Assembly: GCF_042661605.1 (NCBI RefSeq)
Contig: NZ_JBHSWJ010000002.1
Span: 1,984,001 to 2,048,000 of the forward strand
Source: Branchiibius cervicis
GTDB taxonomy: Bacteria > Actinomycetota > Actinomycetes > Actinomycetales > Dermatophilaceae
Reading direction: 5' to 3'
Length of the DNA stretch: 64,000 nucleotides
The translations under genes and the position numbers were made by a program. Below are positions 52,043 through 60,965 of the stretch, one piece after another. The notes below the pieces were generated by a model. That model was not told where the DNA came from. It saw only the letters and a program-made list of their open reading frames with translations, and did not search any database. Within the stretch, counting starts at the first letter, position 1; every line of letters starts with the position of its first letter.

Positions 52043-53467
52043 TCAATTCGCAGCGGCGCCGCCCGCGGCCGTCTTCACCTCGCGGTCCTCGTCGGCCAGC
52101 CGTGAGACCTGCACCGACCGGGCGGTGAGCGAGTCGTAGATCGGCTCCGAGCGCAACGCACTCGCGACCAGCAACGCCACCGCGCACGCACCGAGCATCG
52201 GAGCAAGCTGACCGGCCGAGCCGCTCATCTCCGTCACCAGCACCAACCCGGTCACCGGGGCGTGCACGCTCGCGGTGAAGAAGGCGGCCATGCCCAGCAG
52301 GGCCAGGGCGGTGACGGACGGGGCGGTGGCTCCGCCGACCTGATGGGCGAAGCGACCGACGATCTCGCCGGTGAGCGCGCCGATCACGAGCATCGGGGCG
52401 AACAGACCCCCGGGGACGGTCGCGGCGTACGACACCACACTGAGCGCGATCCTCACCAACAGGATCCCGACCACGGTGAGCAGCGTGCCTGTGCCCAGGA
52501 GCGCATCCTGGGTGAGTCCGTCGCCACTACCGACCAGGCCCGGCGAGAGCCAACAGACGATTGCGACGACGCCTCCGATGACCGCGGCCCGCACCGGTGG
52601 CGACCACCGGCTGGTGTCGGCCCAGCGCAGGCCCCTCATGATCGCCCGGTTGTATCCCACCGCGAGCACGCCGGTCGCGATGCCGACAAGGAGTACCCAG
52701 GGCGCCTCCGCGACGCGCGGCGCGGGCAACGGCGGCACGGTGAAGATGACCCCGCCGCGCACCAGGAAGTGCGCGGCCAGGAAGCCGGTCGCCGACGCCA
52801 CCAGCGTCGCGAGCGTCGTACGCCGATCGAAGCGCCGCAACAACTCCTCCAGCACGAAGACCCCGCCGGCGATCGGCGCGTTGAAGGCGGTCGCCAGGCC
52901 CGCCGCCGCTCCGGCAGCAACCAGGACACGTACGTCGGATGCGTTGCGCCGCAGGGCCGTTCCGATCCTCGCGGCGATGGTTCCGCCCATCTGAACCGAT
53001 GGCCCCTCCCGCCCGAGGGCCAGGCCGGCGCCCATGGACAGCACGCCCCCGACGTACTTCACCGGCAGAATGCGCAACCGGCCCGGGGCCGAACGACCCT
53101 CCACCACCGCTTCGACCCGCGGGATGCCACTGCCTTCGGCGTGCGGTTCCACGCGATGCACCAGCCAGGCCGAGATCGAGGTGGCAGCGGCACACAGCAG
53201 GATCAGCAGCGGCAGACCCCACCACCGGCCGTGCCAGATCCCGACCGCGTCGGTGCGCCAATCGTTCACCCGCTCCACCACGATCCGGAACGTCGCGGCG
53301 GTCAGCCCGGTCAGGATCCCGACCAGGGCCGCGATACCAGTGAAGCCGAGCAGCTCGCCGGCGCCCTGCCCCGTGGCGTACACCGATCGCCCGCGACCGT
53401 ACGCCTCGAACCACCGACGCATACGCTCCGGCCGCCGCCAGCTGCGGTCGAAGCGCCCAGGAAACAT
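52043..53467 (-). CDS. ClC-family H+/Cl- antiporter
   Basis: 474 residues, ATG at 53467. Core selectivity motifs are in place: GSGIPRVEA, GREGPSVQMGG (with the gating Glu) and GGLFAPMLVIG. The internal proton Glu is the first of EELLRRF (FVLEELLRRFDRRT), equivalent to E203 of the E. coli exchanger, so coupled exchange is expected rather than a channel. Helices begin after about residue 40. There is no C-terminal CBS pair. Convergent with the MFS gene, which ends 50 bases away. Confidence 0.9.
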   Translation of the reverse strand: MFPGRFDRSWRRPERMRRWFEAYGRGRSVYATGQGAGELLGFTGIAALVGILTGLTAATFRIVVERVNDWRTDAVGIWHGRWWGLPLLILLCAAATSISAWLVHRVEPHAEGSGIPRVEAVVEGRSAPGRLRILPVKYVGGVLSMGAGLALGREGPSVQMGGTIAARIGTALRRNASDVRVLVAAGAAAGLATAFNAPIAGGVFVLEELLRRFDRRTTLATLVASATGFLAAHFLVRGGVIFTVPPLPAPRVAEAPWVLLVGIATGVLAVGYNRAIMRGLRWADTSRWSPPVRAAVIGGVVAIVCWLSPGLVGSGDGLTQDALLGTGTLLTVVGILLVRIALSVVSYAATVPGGLFAPMLVIGALTGEIVGRFAHQVGGATAPSVTALALLGMAAFFTASVHAPVTGLVLVTEMSGSAGQLAPMLGACAVALLVASALRSEPIYDSLTARSVQVSRLADEDREVKTAAGGAAAN

Positions 53468-53499
53468 AGTTCCATTATCGAACAGCTGGCCGGGAACCC

Positions 53500-55077
53500 T
53501 TATTCGGTGGTCGCCGCCCGCGACAGGCGCACCTCCTCAATGTCCAGCCGGGACTGCACCTGTCGCAGCACGATGTCATCGATCCGGCGTTCGTCGCGCA
53601 GCTGGATCAGCGTCTCGCGTTCCTTCGCGAGCAGTGCCAGCCGCAAGGCGGTGTATTCGTCGTGGTGCTGGACCAGCGCCTGGTTTCCGTCGTCGGCAGC
53701 GGTCAGCAGCCGCCGACGTTTGTCCATCTCATGCCGCACCCGCTCGATGACGTGCTCGCTACTGCCGAGGTCGGCGCCGATCTCATCGATCGCGTCGTAC
53801 GCCGCGTCGGCGGTCACCGTTTCGGCCAGCTTCCGCTCCTGCTCGACCGAGGTGTCCGTCGGCAAGCGAGCGGCCCGCACGATGAGCGGCAACCACAGCG
53901 CCTGCAGCAGGGTCAGCACGATGACTCCGCAGGTGATGACGATGATCAGATCCCGCCCCGGGAAGGGCTCGCCGGAGTCCAGTCGCTGCGGGATGGCCAG
54001 GGCGACCGCCAGGGAGACTGCGCCGCGGAATCCGGCGTTGGCCGTCACCATCCGCTGCCGGGCGCCTACCCGTCGGACGCGCTGGGACGGGCGGCGGTCG
54101 ACCAGCCGGATCACGTACGGCGTGGTGTAGGTCCACATCCACCGCGTCCCGATGACGACCGCGCCGACGACGAGGATGTCCACGAGAGCGCCCTCGTAGG
54201 ACTCGCTGCGCAGATTGCGGACAGCCGACTGGGCTTGCAGTCCGACCAGCACGAACAGCGCGCTGCTGAGGACGGTCGTCGCCAGCGACCAGAAGCCGAT
54301 CATCTGCTGGCGGGCAGCGGCGCTGGTGATGCGAGGTGCGCTCTGGCTCATCCACAGTCCGCACGTGACCACAGCCAGAACCCCCGACGCACCGATCAAT
54401 TCGGCAAGAAGGAACGCAGCGAACGGCGTCACCAGCACCGCGATGTTCTCCAGTGTGGGGTCGCTGATGCGGCGGCGGACCGTGCTGCTGACCCACCCGA
54501 TGATCAGTCCGGCCAGGATGCCCCCGGCGTAGGACAACACCACCAGCCAGGTCAGATGCAGCGGCGCGAGCGTCTCCTGCCCGACCGTGACCCCCACCGC
54601 AACGGCGAAGATCACCAGGGCGGTGCCGTCGTTGACCAGGCTCTCGGCCTTGAGCACGGTGACGGTACGCCGCGGAAGGTCTCGGGCGAGAACGCCCACC
54701 GCAGTGGCGTCCGTGGGCGCGACGGCAGCACCGAGGACCCACGCCGGGCCCCAGGGAAGGCCCCGCGCATGCGCGACCCAGGCGACGGCACCGGCGGTCA
54801 GGACGACCAACGCCGTACTGGTCAGCGCCACCACGCGAAGGTTGCTGCGGATCTCCCGCAACGAGGTGGTGAGGCTCTCCCAATACAGCAGCGCCGGAAG
54901 GAAGACCAGCAGCACCACCTCGGGCGGCAGCTGTGCTTCACGGAACCGCGGCACGAAACCGATGACGATTCCGGCGAGCAACAACAGGATCGCCGGGGCC
55001 ACCGGATAACGCCGGGCGAGCGCACCGCACAGCAGCAGCGCCACGCCGAGAACGACGATCAACTCCAAGCCCAGCAC
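53500..55077 (-). CDS. CPA1-family Na+/H+ antiporter (NhaP-like)
   Basis: 525 residues, GTG at 55077 with GAGGAG six bases upstream. About twelve helices at 1-415: VVLGVALLLCGALARRYPVA, VLLVFLPALLYWESLTTSLR, GAAVAPTDATAVGVLA (the DATA/PTD ion-binding helix), LKAESLVNDGTALVIFAVAV (ESLxNDG, the CPA1 signature), and RMVTANAGFRGAVSLAVALA. A 110-residue cytoplasmic tail follows (SVEQERKLAETVTADAAYDA to DIEEVRLSRAATTE), likely coiled. Exchanges Na+ (or K+/Li+) for protons. Probably needed for pH or salt balance, near the ClC exchanger. Confidence 0.9.
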   Translation of the reverse strand: MLGLELIVVLGVALLLCGALARRYPVAPAILLLLAGIVIGFVPRFREAQLPPEVVLLVFLPALLYWESLTTSLREIRSNLRVVALTSTALVVLTAGAVAWVAHARGLPWGPAWVLGAAVAPTDATAVGVLARDLPRRTVTVLKAESLVNDGTALVIFAVAVGVTVGQETLAPLHLTWLVVLSYAGGILAGLIIGWVSSTVRRRISDPTLENIAVLVTPFAAFLLAELIGASGVLAVVTCGLWMSQSAPRITSAAARQQMIGFWSLATTVLSSALFVLVGLQAQSAVRNLRSESYEGALVDILVVGAVVIGTRWMWTYTTPYVIRLVDRRPSQRVRRVGARQRMVTANAGFRGAVSLAVALAIPQRLDSGEPFPGRDLIIVITCGVIVLTLLQALWLPLIVRAARLPTDTSVEQERKLAETVTADAAYDAIDEIGADLGSSEHVIERVRHEMDKRRRLLTAADDGNQALVQHHDEYTALRLALLAKERETLIQLRDERRIDDIVLRQVQSRLDIEEVRLSRAATTE

Positions 55078-55152
55078 GGTGCTCCTCTCGACGGGACTGG
55101 CACAAGGCTGGCATGAGCAGCGTCGACCGAGCCTATTTGTCACACTGCAGGG

Positions 55153-56257
55153 GTGACTGACCGCATCGACACGCTCGTCGTCGGGGCCGGCATCAGCGGC
55201 CTGACCGCCGCCCGCCTTCTCGCCGACGCCGGTAGGGGTGTCGTCGTGCTCGAGGCCCGGGACCGGATCGGCGGGCGCGTGCACACCTCTCGCGTCGATG
55301 GGCGTATCACCGATCTGGGTGCCTCGTGGATCCACGGCATCGACGACGGACCCGTCTGGGCGGCGACGCAGGACCTCGGGATGCGGGCGGCCGAGTTCAC
55401 CGTGGGCAGCTATCAGGCCGGCGGCCGGCCGATCGCCTACTACGGACCCGACGGCGTCCGGCTCAGCGACGAGCAGGCGGCGGCCTTCGTCGAGGACGTG
55501 CGGAGCGTTGACGAGCGGCTGGCAGTCCTGCTCGCCTCCGTGGCCCCCGGCACGTCGTACGCCGAGTTGGCCGACCGCGCACTCGGCGCCGTGGACTGGA
55601 CGCCGGACCGCATCGAACGGGTCCGGGAATTCCTGCAACACCGCACCGAGGAGCAGTACGGCGTGTGGATCGCCGACATGGACGCACACGGACTGGACGA
55701 CGACCAGACCAACGGCGATGAGGTGGTCTTCCCGGACGGATACGTCCAGCTGGCAACGGGATTGGCGATCGGGCTGGACATCCGGCTGGGCCAGGTCGTG
55801 ACGCGGATCGACTGGTCGACCGGCGGCGCGCGAGTGAGCACCGCCGGTCTGAGCCTGGACGCGCGGCACGTGGTCGTGACGGTGCCGGTCGGCGTCCTGC
55901 AGTCGGATGACCTGGTGATCTCACCGGCTCTGCCGACTCCGGTGACCGCGGCGCTGTCGAACCTGGCGATGAACGACTTCGAGAAGGTGTTCCTGCGGTT
56001 CGATGGACGTTTCTGGGATCCTGACGTCTACGCGGTGCGGCGGCAGGGCCCGCGGCGCGGTGGTGGCACTCGTTCTACGACCTCACCCGGCTGCACGGGG
56101 AGCCGACGTTGCTGACGTTCGCGGCCGGTCCGTGCGCGCAGGCGGTGCGATCGTGGTCCGACGACCAGATCACGCACTCGGTGCTGTCATCGCTACGCGA
56201 GATCTACGGTGACTCGGTCTCCTCCCCGACCACGTCGACGTAACCCGCTGGCGCGAG
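55153..56257 (+). pseudogene. FAD-dependent amine oxidase, frameshifted and truncated at its C-terminus
   Basis: GTG at 55153. The Rossmann motif TLVVGAGISGLTAARLLADA, the GG doublet EARDRIGGRVHTSR and DLGASWIHGIDDGPVWA identify a monoamine/polyamine oxidase-type flavoprotein. Two single-base losses occur: in the CCC at about 56049-56051 (frame then reads ARWWHSFYDLTRLHGEPTLL) and in the C run at 56224-56227 (then DHVDVTRWRE). After about 56257 the expected C-terminal hundred residues, including the end of the FAD site, are missing and a different gene begins. It cannot make a working enzyme as it stands. Confidence 0.75.
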
Positions 56258-56973
56258 TCGCGCGAATTCGCTACTCCGGCGGGACGTTGGCCGTTGCGTC
56301 GATGCAGACGCTGTTGACCGGGATCCAGCGCAACGTCTACCACAACGGCGGTCGTCTGCGGTTCGGTCCCGACGGCATGCTCTACGTTTCAACCGGGGAC
56401 GCGCTCAACAGTGCCAATGCGCAGCGCCTGACCGGAGCCGGGTCGCTCAACGGCAAGATCCTGCGCATGACCCGCACCGGGGGCATTCCCGCCGGCAACC
56501 CGTTCAACTCCTACGTGTGGAGCTACGGTCACCGCAACCCCCAAGGACTCGCCTTCGACGCCCAGGGCCGCCTGTGGGAGCAGGAATTCGGCAACAACGT
56601 CATGGACGAGACCAACCTGATCGTGCGCGGCGGCAACTACGGGTGGCCGCAATGTGAAGGTACGACGGGCAGCTGCGGTGGCTCTCTCATCGCACCGAAG
56701 CAGACGTACCCGACGTCCGCCGGTTCGTGCAGCGGGTTGGCGATCGTCGCGAGTGTGGTGTACGTCGCGTGTGCACGCGGCCAGCGGATGTACCGCGAGC
56801 AGATCTCCGGCTCGTCACTGGTCAACTCCCAGCAGTACTTCGCCGGGACCTACGGCCGGCTGCGGACCATCGAGCCGGCCCCGGGCGGGAACCTGTGGCT
56901 GACCACGACCAACGACCGCGACAGCACCCCGAACAACAGCACCGAGAAGGTCATTCGGGTCGATCTGCGCTAG
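56258..56973 (+). pseudogene. PQQ-dependent sugar dehydrogenase (GSDH family), N-terminus missing
   Basis: An in-frame fragment of about 238 codons starting abruptly with VARIRYSGGTLAVASMQTLL and then NVYHNGGRLRFGPDGMLYVS, PQGLAFDAQGRLWEQEFGNN and YGRLRTIEPAPGGNLWLTTT. These are the six-bladed propeller repeats of soluble glucose/sorbosone dehydrogenases; the HNGGRL and GPDGMLYVSTGDA blocks line the PQQ/Ca2+ site. About 150 N-terminal residues, with the signal peptide and the first blades, are absent. The join to the amine oxidase lies at 56251-56265, which contains the short repeat CGCGAGTCGCGCGA. The first methionine-type start available is not a natural one. Confidence 0.7.
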
Positions 56974-57560
56974 GCGGGGAGACCGGTCGTCTCCTCGCGC
57001 AAGCGCGGCTCGGTCCGGTTCTGCGGGTGGATGCCGTATTTGTCGGCGTAGAAGGCGCGCACGAAATCCATATCGGCGGCGACGTCGCCGGAGGGCGTGA
57101 AGGTAGGGCCCATGCCAAGGGTGCGGGTCGGTCCGTCGATGAACCCCAGGGTCACCAGTAGCCCGGTCTGCCGAGCGATCCGTAGGAAGCCCGGTTTCCA
57201 GTACTCCCCCTTGCTGCGAGTGCCTTCCGCCGCGATGACGAGCAGGAATGCGTCGGATTTCTCCGCTTCGGCCAGTAGTGCCCGGATGGTGTCGCCGGGG
57301 TTGGCACGATCCAGTGGGATGCCGCCGGTGTGGCGCAGGATCGCACCGGCGGGGCCGTTGAAGTAACTGCTCTTGATCAGCACCTGCGGGCTGCGGGAGT
57401 TGGCCCAGGAGATCGCCAGCATGGCCACCCAGTCCCAGGCGGAGGTGTGCGGCGCGCCGACCATGATGCCCGACTCAGGCATCTCGCCGACCAGCCGCCA
57501 GCGGGTGGCTTTCAGCAGACCACGGGCAACGGAACGACGTACGGGCATCGGACGACTCAC
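56970..57560 (-). CDS. 1-acyl-sn-glycerol-3-phosphate acyltransferase-like protein (PlsC family)
   Basis: 196 residues from the GTG at 57560. A TAGAAT -10 seven bases before it makes a leaderless start likely. The catalytic HX4D motif is PHTSAWDW; the glycerol-phosphate/acyl site VIAAEGTRSK and GGIPLDR match the PlsC blocks. There is no obvious membrane helix, unlike membrane PlsC, so it belongs to the small soluble-type group often labelled glycerol acyltransferase. It transfers acyl chains in phospholipid or glycolipid synthesis. It is convergent with the sugar dehydrogenase fragment (four-base overlap). Confidence 0.85.
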   Translation of the reverse strand: MSRPMPVRRSVARGLLKATRWRLVGEMPESGIMVGAPHTSAWDWVAMLAISWANSRSPQVLIKSSYFNGPAGAILRHTGGIPLDRANPGDTIRALLAEAEKSDAFLLVIAAEGTRSKGEYWKPGFLRIARQTGLLVTLGFIDGPTRTLGMGPTFTPSGDVAADMDFVRAFYADKYGIHPQNRTEPRLREETTGLPA

Positions 57561-57567
57561 AGGGCCG

Positions 57568-57573
57568 ATTCTA
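57568..57573 (-). promoter_or_regulatory. -10 element of the PlsC-like gene (leaderless)
   Basis: TAGAAT on the minus strand, seven bases before the GTG at 57560. It is the best -10 match in the window. Confidence 0.55.
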
Positions 57574-57583
57574 GCCAGGCCTC

Positions 57584-57589
57584 TAGGCT
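57584..57589 (+). promoter_or_regulatory. -10 element of the XdhC-like gene (leaderless)
   Basis: TAGGCT six bases before the ATG at 57596, so the transcript should begin at the start codon. It is divergent from the previous element, ten bases away. Confidence 0.5.
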
Positions 57590-57595
57590 GGGGCG

Positions 57596-58111
57596 ATGTC
57601 ACAGCGCACCTCTCGTGAACAACCGTGGGTCGACGAGCCGGCCCCGGCGGGGCGACTGATCGTGCTCACCGAGAACCCCGTCGCGACCGCGCTGGTGGCG
57701 CTGGCGCAGATCGTCGACGTCCCGACGCGACTCATCGCCGAGGATGAAGGCGGCAAGGGGGCGGCGGCCGTTGCGGCACTCTCCCCCGCTGCCGCTGATG
57801 CGGTGGTGCTGTGCGACCACGACGCGCCCGATGCGCCGCTCATCCTGCGCTCGGCGCTACGGGCCGGATGCGGGTACGTCGCGATGCTGGCCAGCCGCGC
57901 CCGGAGTGAATCGGTGCTGGCTCAGTTGCAGTCAGAAGGTTTTACCGAGGCCGACCTGGCACGCGTGCACCTGCCGGCCGGGCTGAACATCGGTGGGAAA
58001 ACGCCTGGGATTATTGCGCTTTCGGTGCTGGGCGAGGTGGTGGCAACCTGGAACGAGCGTCCCGGTGGTCCGATGCGGACTCAGCCGACCGCTCCGAGTG
58101 ACCTCCAGTAG
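57596..58111 (+). CDS. XdhC-like NAD-binding protein
   Basis: 171 residues, ATG at 57596. The C-terminal XdhC Rossmann part is present: ADAVVLCDHDAPDAPLILRS, CGYVAMLASRARSESVLAQL and ARVHLPAGLNIGGKTPGIIA. The usual N-terminal XdhC_CoxI domain is missing, as in short actinobacterial forms. XdhC proteins sulfurate and insert the molybdenum cofactor into xanthine dehydrogenase-type enzymes; no such enzyme is encoded here, so this role is only inferred. Its end overlaps the convergent DUF4234 gene by 31 bases. Confidence 0.75.
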   Translation: MSQRTSREQPWVDEPAPAGRLIVLTENPVATALVALAQIVDVPTRLIAEDEGGKGAAAVAALSPAAADAVVLCDHDAPDAPLILRSALRAGCGYVAMLASRARSESVLAQLQSEGFTEADLARVHLPAGLNIGGKTPGIIALSVLGEVVATWNERPGGPMRTQPTAPSDLQ

Positions 58112-58518
58112 CGGTTCAGCGCATCGTTGACCTGGATGAACCAGACGATGTTGCCGATGAACGGCAGAAACACCCACAGCCCGTAGATCGCGCTCACCGG
58201 TTTGCCCAGACCGCGCTCCAGGCTGGCGTTGCCGACCTCGTCGGGAGTCATGAAGTAGAGAACGACCGGCAGGAAGATCGCGAGGACGAGGGCCAGTCCA
58301 CCGCCGAGGCCACGGCCACCACGCTGGGTCTTGAGCTCGTCGTGGACGCAGTACCAGTAGTACCAGGAGTAGAAGCCCAGGGTCACGATCATCAGCAGGA
58401 AGCAGGTGCCGGTCGAGCGCACCTTGCCGGCGACGAACGGCGGACCGGGCGGGCCCGCGAATCCGTAGGGTGCCGGCGGCGGCGGGCCGTAGTTGGGATA
58501 CCCCGGGTTATCGGTCAT
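58081..58518 (-). CDS. DUF4234 membrane protein
   Basis: 145 residues, ATG at 58518. A Pro/Gly/Tyr-rich cytoplasmic N-terminus (PGYPNYGPPPPAPYGFAGPP) is followed by a helix with GTCFLLMIVTLGFYSWYYWY, a helix at LALVLAIFLPVVLYFM and one at AIYGLWVFLPFIGNIVWFI. The motif FYSWYYWYCVHDEL is the DUF4234 signature. Unknown function; the proline-rich tail is common in proteins tethered near cell-division or secretion machinery, but nothing here shows that. Confidence 0.85.
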   Translation of the reverse strand: MTDNPGYPNYGPPPPAPYGFAGPPGPPFVAGKVRSTGTCFLLMIVTLGFYSWYYWYCVHDELKTQRGGRGLGGGLALVLAIFLPVVLYFMTPDEVGNASLERGLGKPVSAIYGLWVFLPFIGNIVWFIQVNDALNRYWRSLGAVG

Positions 58519-58539
58519 GGGCAGCAACCTACGTGACCG

Positions 58540-58884
58540 ATGATCAGCGACAATGCGTGCGTGGACCATGAACTAGCCGTGCCCGAAGTGCTGCCGCTCG
58601 AACCCTTGGATCCCGGTCATATCATCGAGGGCAATCCCGCCGCCGGGTCGGTCCCACTGACCACTCTGGCGGATCTCGAAATCGGCGTCTGGGAGATGAC
58701 TCCCGGCGTCTGCAGCGACGTCGAAGCGGACGAAGTGTTCGTGGTGCTGTCCGGGTCCGCGACAGTTCAGTTCGAGGACGGTAGTGCCGTCGAACTGCAC
58801 CCGGGATCGGTGGTCAGACTCCACCAGGGCGAGCACACCACCTGGACCGTCCGCGAGACTCTGCGCAAGATCTACCTGTCGTGA
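58540..58884 (+). CDS. cupin-domain protein
   Basis: 114 residues, ATG at 58540, with a GTG at 58561 as alternative start. The single cupin barrel is EIGVWEMTPGVCSDVEADEVFVVLSGSATV with FEDGSAVELHPGSVVRLHQG. It belongs to the cupin_3 (DUF861) type related to ureidoglycolate hydrolase/EutQ. The classical metal ligands HxH are replaced by Cys-Ser-Asp-x-Glu, so metal binding is doubtful. It may bind a small molecule. Confidence 0.75.
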   Translation: MISDNACVDHELAVPEVLPLEPLDPGHIIEGNPAAGSVPLTTLADLEIGVWEMTPGVCSDVEADEVFVVLSGSATVQFEDGSAVELHPGSVVRLHQGEHTTWTVRETLRKIYLS

Positions 58885-58990
58885 CGAGGCGAGGCCCAAG
58901 CGCACAAGGCTCTCTCAGGCCATCCCTGCGGGGAAGCCGGAGCACGAGGCGTCGTCTCAATCCCCCCGGGGGTGTTCCTTGGGTCGGCAG

Positions 58991-59025
58991 TGCGCGCGTG
59001 CCGGCGTTGACGCGGCACGCGCGCA
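58991..59025. terminator. bidirectional terminator between the cupin gene and the importer binding protein
   Basis: Perfect 13-bp GC-rich stem (58991-59003 with 59013-59025) and a nine-base loop, 24 bases from the convergent binding-protein stop. The remainder of the 164-base gap shows no gene. Confidence 0.75.
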
Positions 59026-59048
59026 CGGTCGATTCAGTACGTCCCTAG

Positions 59049-60035
59049 TCACTCGGTAAAGGAGTCGTCAACATACTTGGCCGCCGGAATCGGGGTGCTG
59101 TACTTCAACGCACCGGAGGAGATCCAGACCTCCTGCATTGCCGTCAATTGGTCAGGCAACGGCTGCAACCGCGGTTCCCAGGTGTTATACGGCGCGGTCT
59201 TCAGCGAGGACGTCGACTCGCCTGTGTACTTGCCGATGTAACCGAGCAGTTCGGAATTCTTGCGGTAGTCGCCCTGAAGATCTTTGGATGCCATTTGCAG
59301 TGCAGCCATGAAATCAGTCGCAGTCTTGGTGTTCTTGGCAAAGTCACCTCCATAGACGACGCCCCCGGATGTCAGGCCCTTCGGGGGAACAGCGAGATTA
59401 CTTCCGCCCTTATTTGCGATCTGGAGGTTATATGGGTACGACGCCATTGCGGCATCGACAGACCCAGACTGGGCAGCGGCAGGCATATCCGAGGACTTGA
59501 TGTTGACCATCGTTACGTCGTTAACAGACAGTCCGGCAGGTTTGAGGATCTGACCGAGAATGAACGCGCCTGCCCCTCCCGGTCCGGCTAGAACGGCAAC
59601 CTTCTTGCCCTTCATATCAGACAAAGAGTTGATGCCGGATTCCTTGGTAACAACGAGAGAGGTTGGTGTGTTCTCGGTCGATCCATCGGCGACATTCATC
59701 GAACCGACCACTTTGATATTCAGACCCGACTGGACTGAGCTGAACAATCCCGCACTGAATCCGCCGATCACGACGTCTTCCTTGCCTGCCGCGGCGAGCG
59801 GAATCGCGTCCTGGCCCGATGTCACCTTGTCAAGCTGGACGGTGATTCCCTTTTGCTTGAAGTACCCCTTCTCCTGGGCAACGTACAGCGGGGCAAATAG
59901 ACCCAGCGGAACGTAGGCCACCTTGACGGTTGATGAGCCTCCTGCGGACGAAGAGTCGTCCGACGAGCCTCCGCATCCGGTAAGTACACTAGTGGCCACG
60001 GTAGCTACGAGCACGACGGCCAGTGTCGACTTCAT
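59049..60035 (-). CDS. ABC importer substrate-binding lipoprotein (SsuA/TauA/NMT1 type) of the low-GC cassette
   Basis: 328 residues, ATG at 60035. Lipoprotein signal TLAVVLVATVATSVLTGCGG (lipid Cys at residue 21) and a Ser-rich linker. The SBP core is STVKVAYVPLGLFAPLYVAQ, EKGYFKQKGITVQLDKVTSG, SDMKGKKVAVLAGPGGAGAF and SGSVDAAMASYPYNLQIANK. The family binds sulfonates, taurine, nitrate or related anions. It is the last gene of a leftward operon, 57 bases after the permease. The region is less GC-rich than the rest of the window. Confidence 0.87.
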   Translation of the reverse strand: MKSTLAVVLVATVATSVLTGCGGSSDDSSSAGGSSTVKVAYVPLGLFAPLYVAQEKGYFKQKGITVQLDKVTSGQDAIPLAAAGKEDVVIGGFSAGLFSSVQSGLNIKVVGSMNVADGSTENTPTSLVVTKESGINSLSDMKGKKVAVLAGPGGAGAFILGQILKPAGLSVNDVTMVNIKSSDMPAAAQSGSVDAAMASYPYNLQIANKGGSNLAVPPKGLTSGGVVYGGDFAKNTKTATDFMAALQMASKDLQGDYRKNSELLGYIGKYTGESTSSLKTAPYNTWEPRLQPLPDQLTAMQEVWISSGALKYSTPIPAAKYVDDSFTE

Positions 60036-60092
60036 GGTTCTCTCCTCATTGAGATGTCAACGTTGTTTGGAATTCTGAGCGACGAGGGCGAG

Positions 60093-60965
60093 TTACCTGT
60101 CCCCATTGCGCCGCCAAGGCATGGCAGCCTTCTCAGCCAGGACAACTAGATAGGTCAGAACAGCACCGAGGATGGACACTGCTGCCATGCCGACATACAT
60201 CGTTGCGGGCTGGAAGATCTGCCACGAGTTCCAGATCAGGTATCCCAACCCATCATTGGCAGCAACAAATTCAATCGCCGTGACAATGATTACAGCCATC
60301 CCGGCAGCAACCCGAAGTCCCGTGAAAATCTGCGGTAGCGCGGCGGGCAGCACGATCCGGGTAAGCCGGCGCCAGCCTTTCGCGCCGAAGGCGGTCGCCG
60401 CCTCCAGGTACCGCTCATCGGTGTACACGATGCCTTGCAAAGTGTTGATTTGAAGAACGAAGAAGACACCAATCGCGGTCAGTAGAACCCTCGGAATGTC
60501 GTTAATACCAAAAATTAACAGCAGCAGTGGAAGCAGCGCAATCTTGGGCAGCGCGTACAACGCGGACAGGGTAGGCTCAAGCGCCGCCTTGACCGCAGGA
60601 ATGAGCCCCATCACGACCCCGACGATGATTCCTGCAACCGACCCCAGCAGATAGCCGCTGATCAGCCGCAGCACCGTTGCCCGTGTGTCTGCCAGGAGAG
60701 TGCCGTGCTGAATGTCATCGATCGCAGCCGAAACGATCTTGGTAGGTGCCGGGAAGATCTTGTCGTCGATCATCGCCGTGCTGGCCGCAATCTGCCAGAG
60801 CACAAGCACCAGGAGAGGGAAGCCGATTCCGAGTGCGAAGTTGCGCACCTGGACCCTGCGCCTTGTCGCCCGGATGCGCTCCACGGCAGCGTCGAGGTCG
60901 CCAGTCGCGGTTATGGTCCCGGGATGCACGTCGTCCATGAGCGGACGTTGATCGTTCATGGTCAT
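60093..60965 (-). CDS. ABC importer permease (SsuC/TauC type) of the low-GC cassette
   Basis: 290 residues. The start ATG 60965 has GGAG seven bases upstream and overlaps the ATPase stop (ATGA). Six helices follow a roughly 40-residue cytoplasmic tail: FALGIGFPLLVLVLWQIAAS, LISGYLLGSVAGIIVGVVMG, IALLPLLLLIFGINDIPRVL, LLTAIGVFFVLQINTLQGI, VAAGMAVIIVTAIEFVAAND and MYVGMAAVSILGAVLTYLVV. The EAA loop is YLEAATAFGAKGWRRLTRIVLPA. Confidence 0.88.
   Translation of the reverse strand: MTMNDQRPLMDDVHPGTITATGDLDAAVERIRATRRRVQVRNFALGIGFPLLVLVLWQIAASTAMIDDKIFPAPTKIVSAAIDDIQHGTLLADTRATVLRLISGYLLGSVAGIIVGVVMGLIPAVKAALEPTLSALYALPKIALLPLLLLIFGINDIPRVLLTAIGVFFVLQINTLQGIVYTDERYLEAATAFGAKGWRRLTRIVLPAALPQIFTGLRVAAGMAVIIVTAIEFVAANDGLGYLIWNSWQIFQPATMYVGMAAVSILGAVLTYLVVLAEKAAMPWRRNGDR

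Noticed and set aside
53500..55869. A much longer antiporter reading frame (789 residues) starting far upstream
   Set aside because: The part beyond 55077 is the antisense of the amine oxidase gene; a GTG with GAGGAG at 55077 and the NhaP-type N-terminus there mark the true start.
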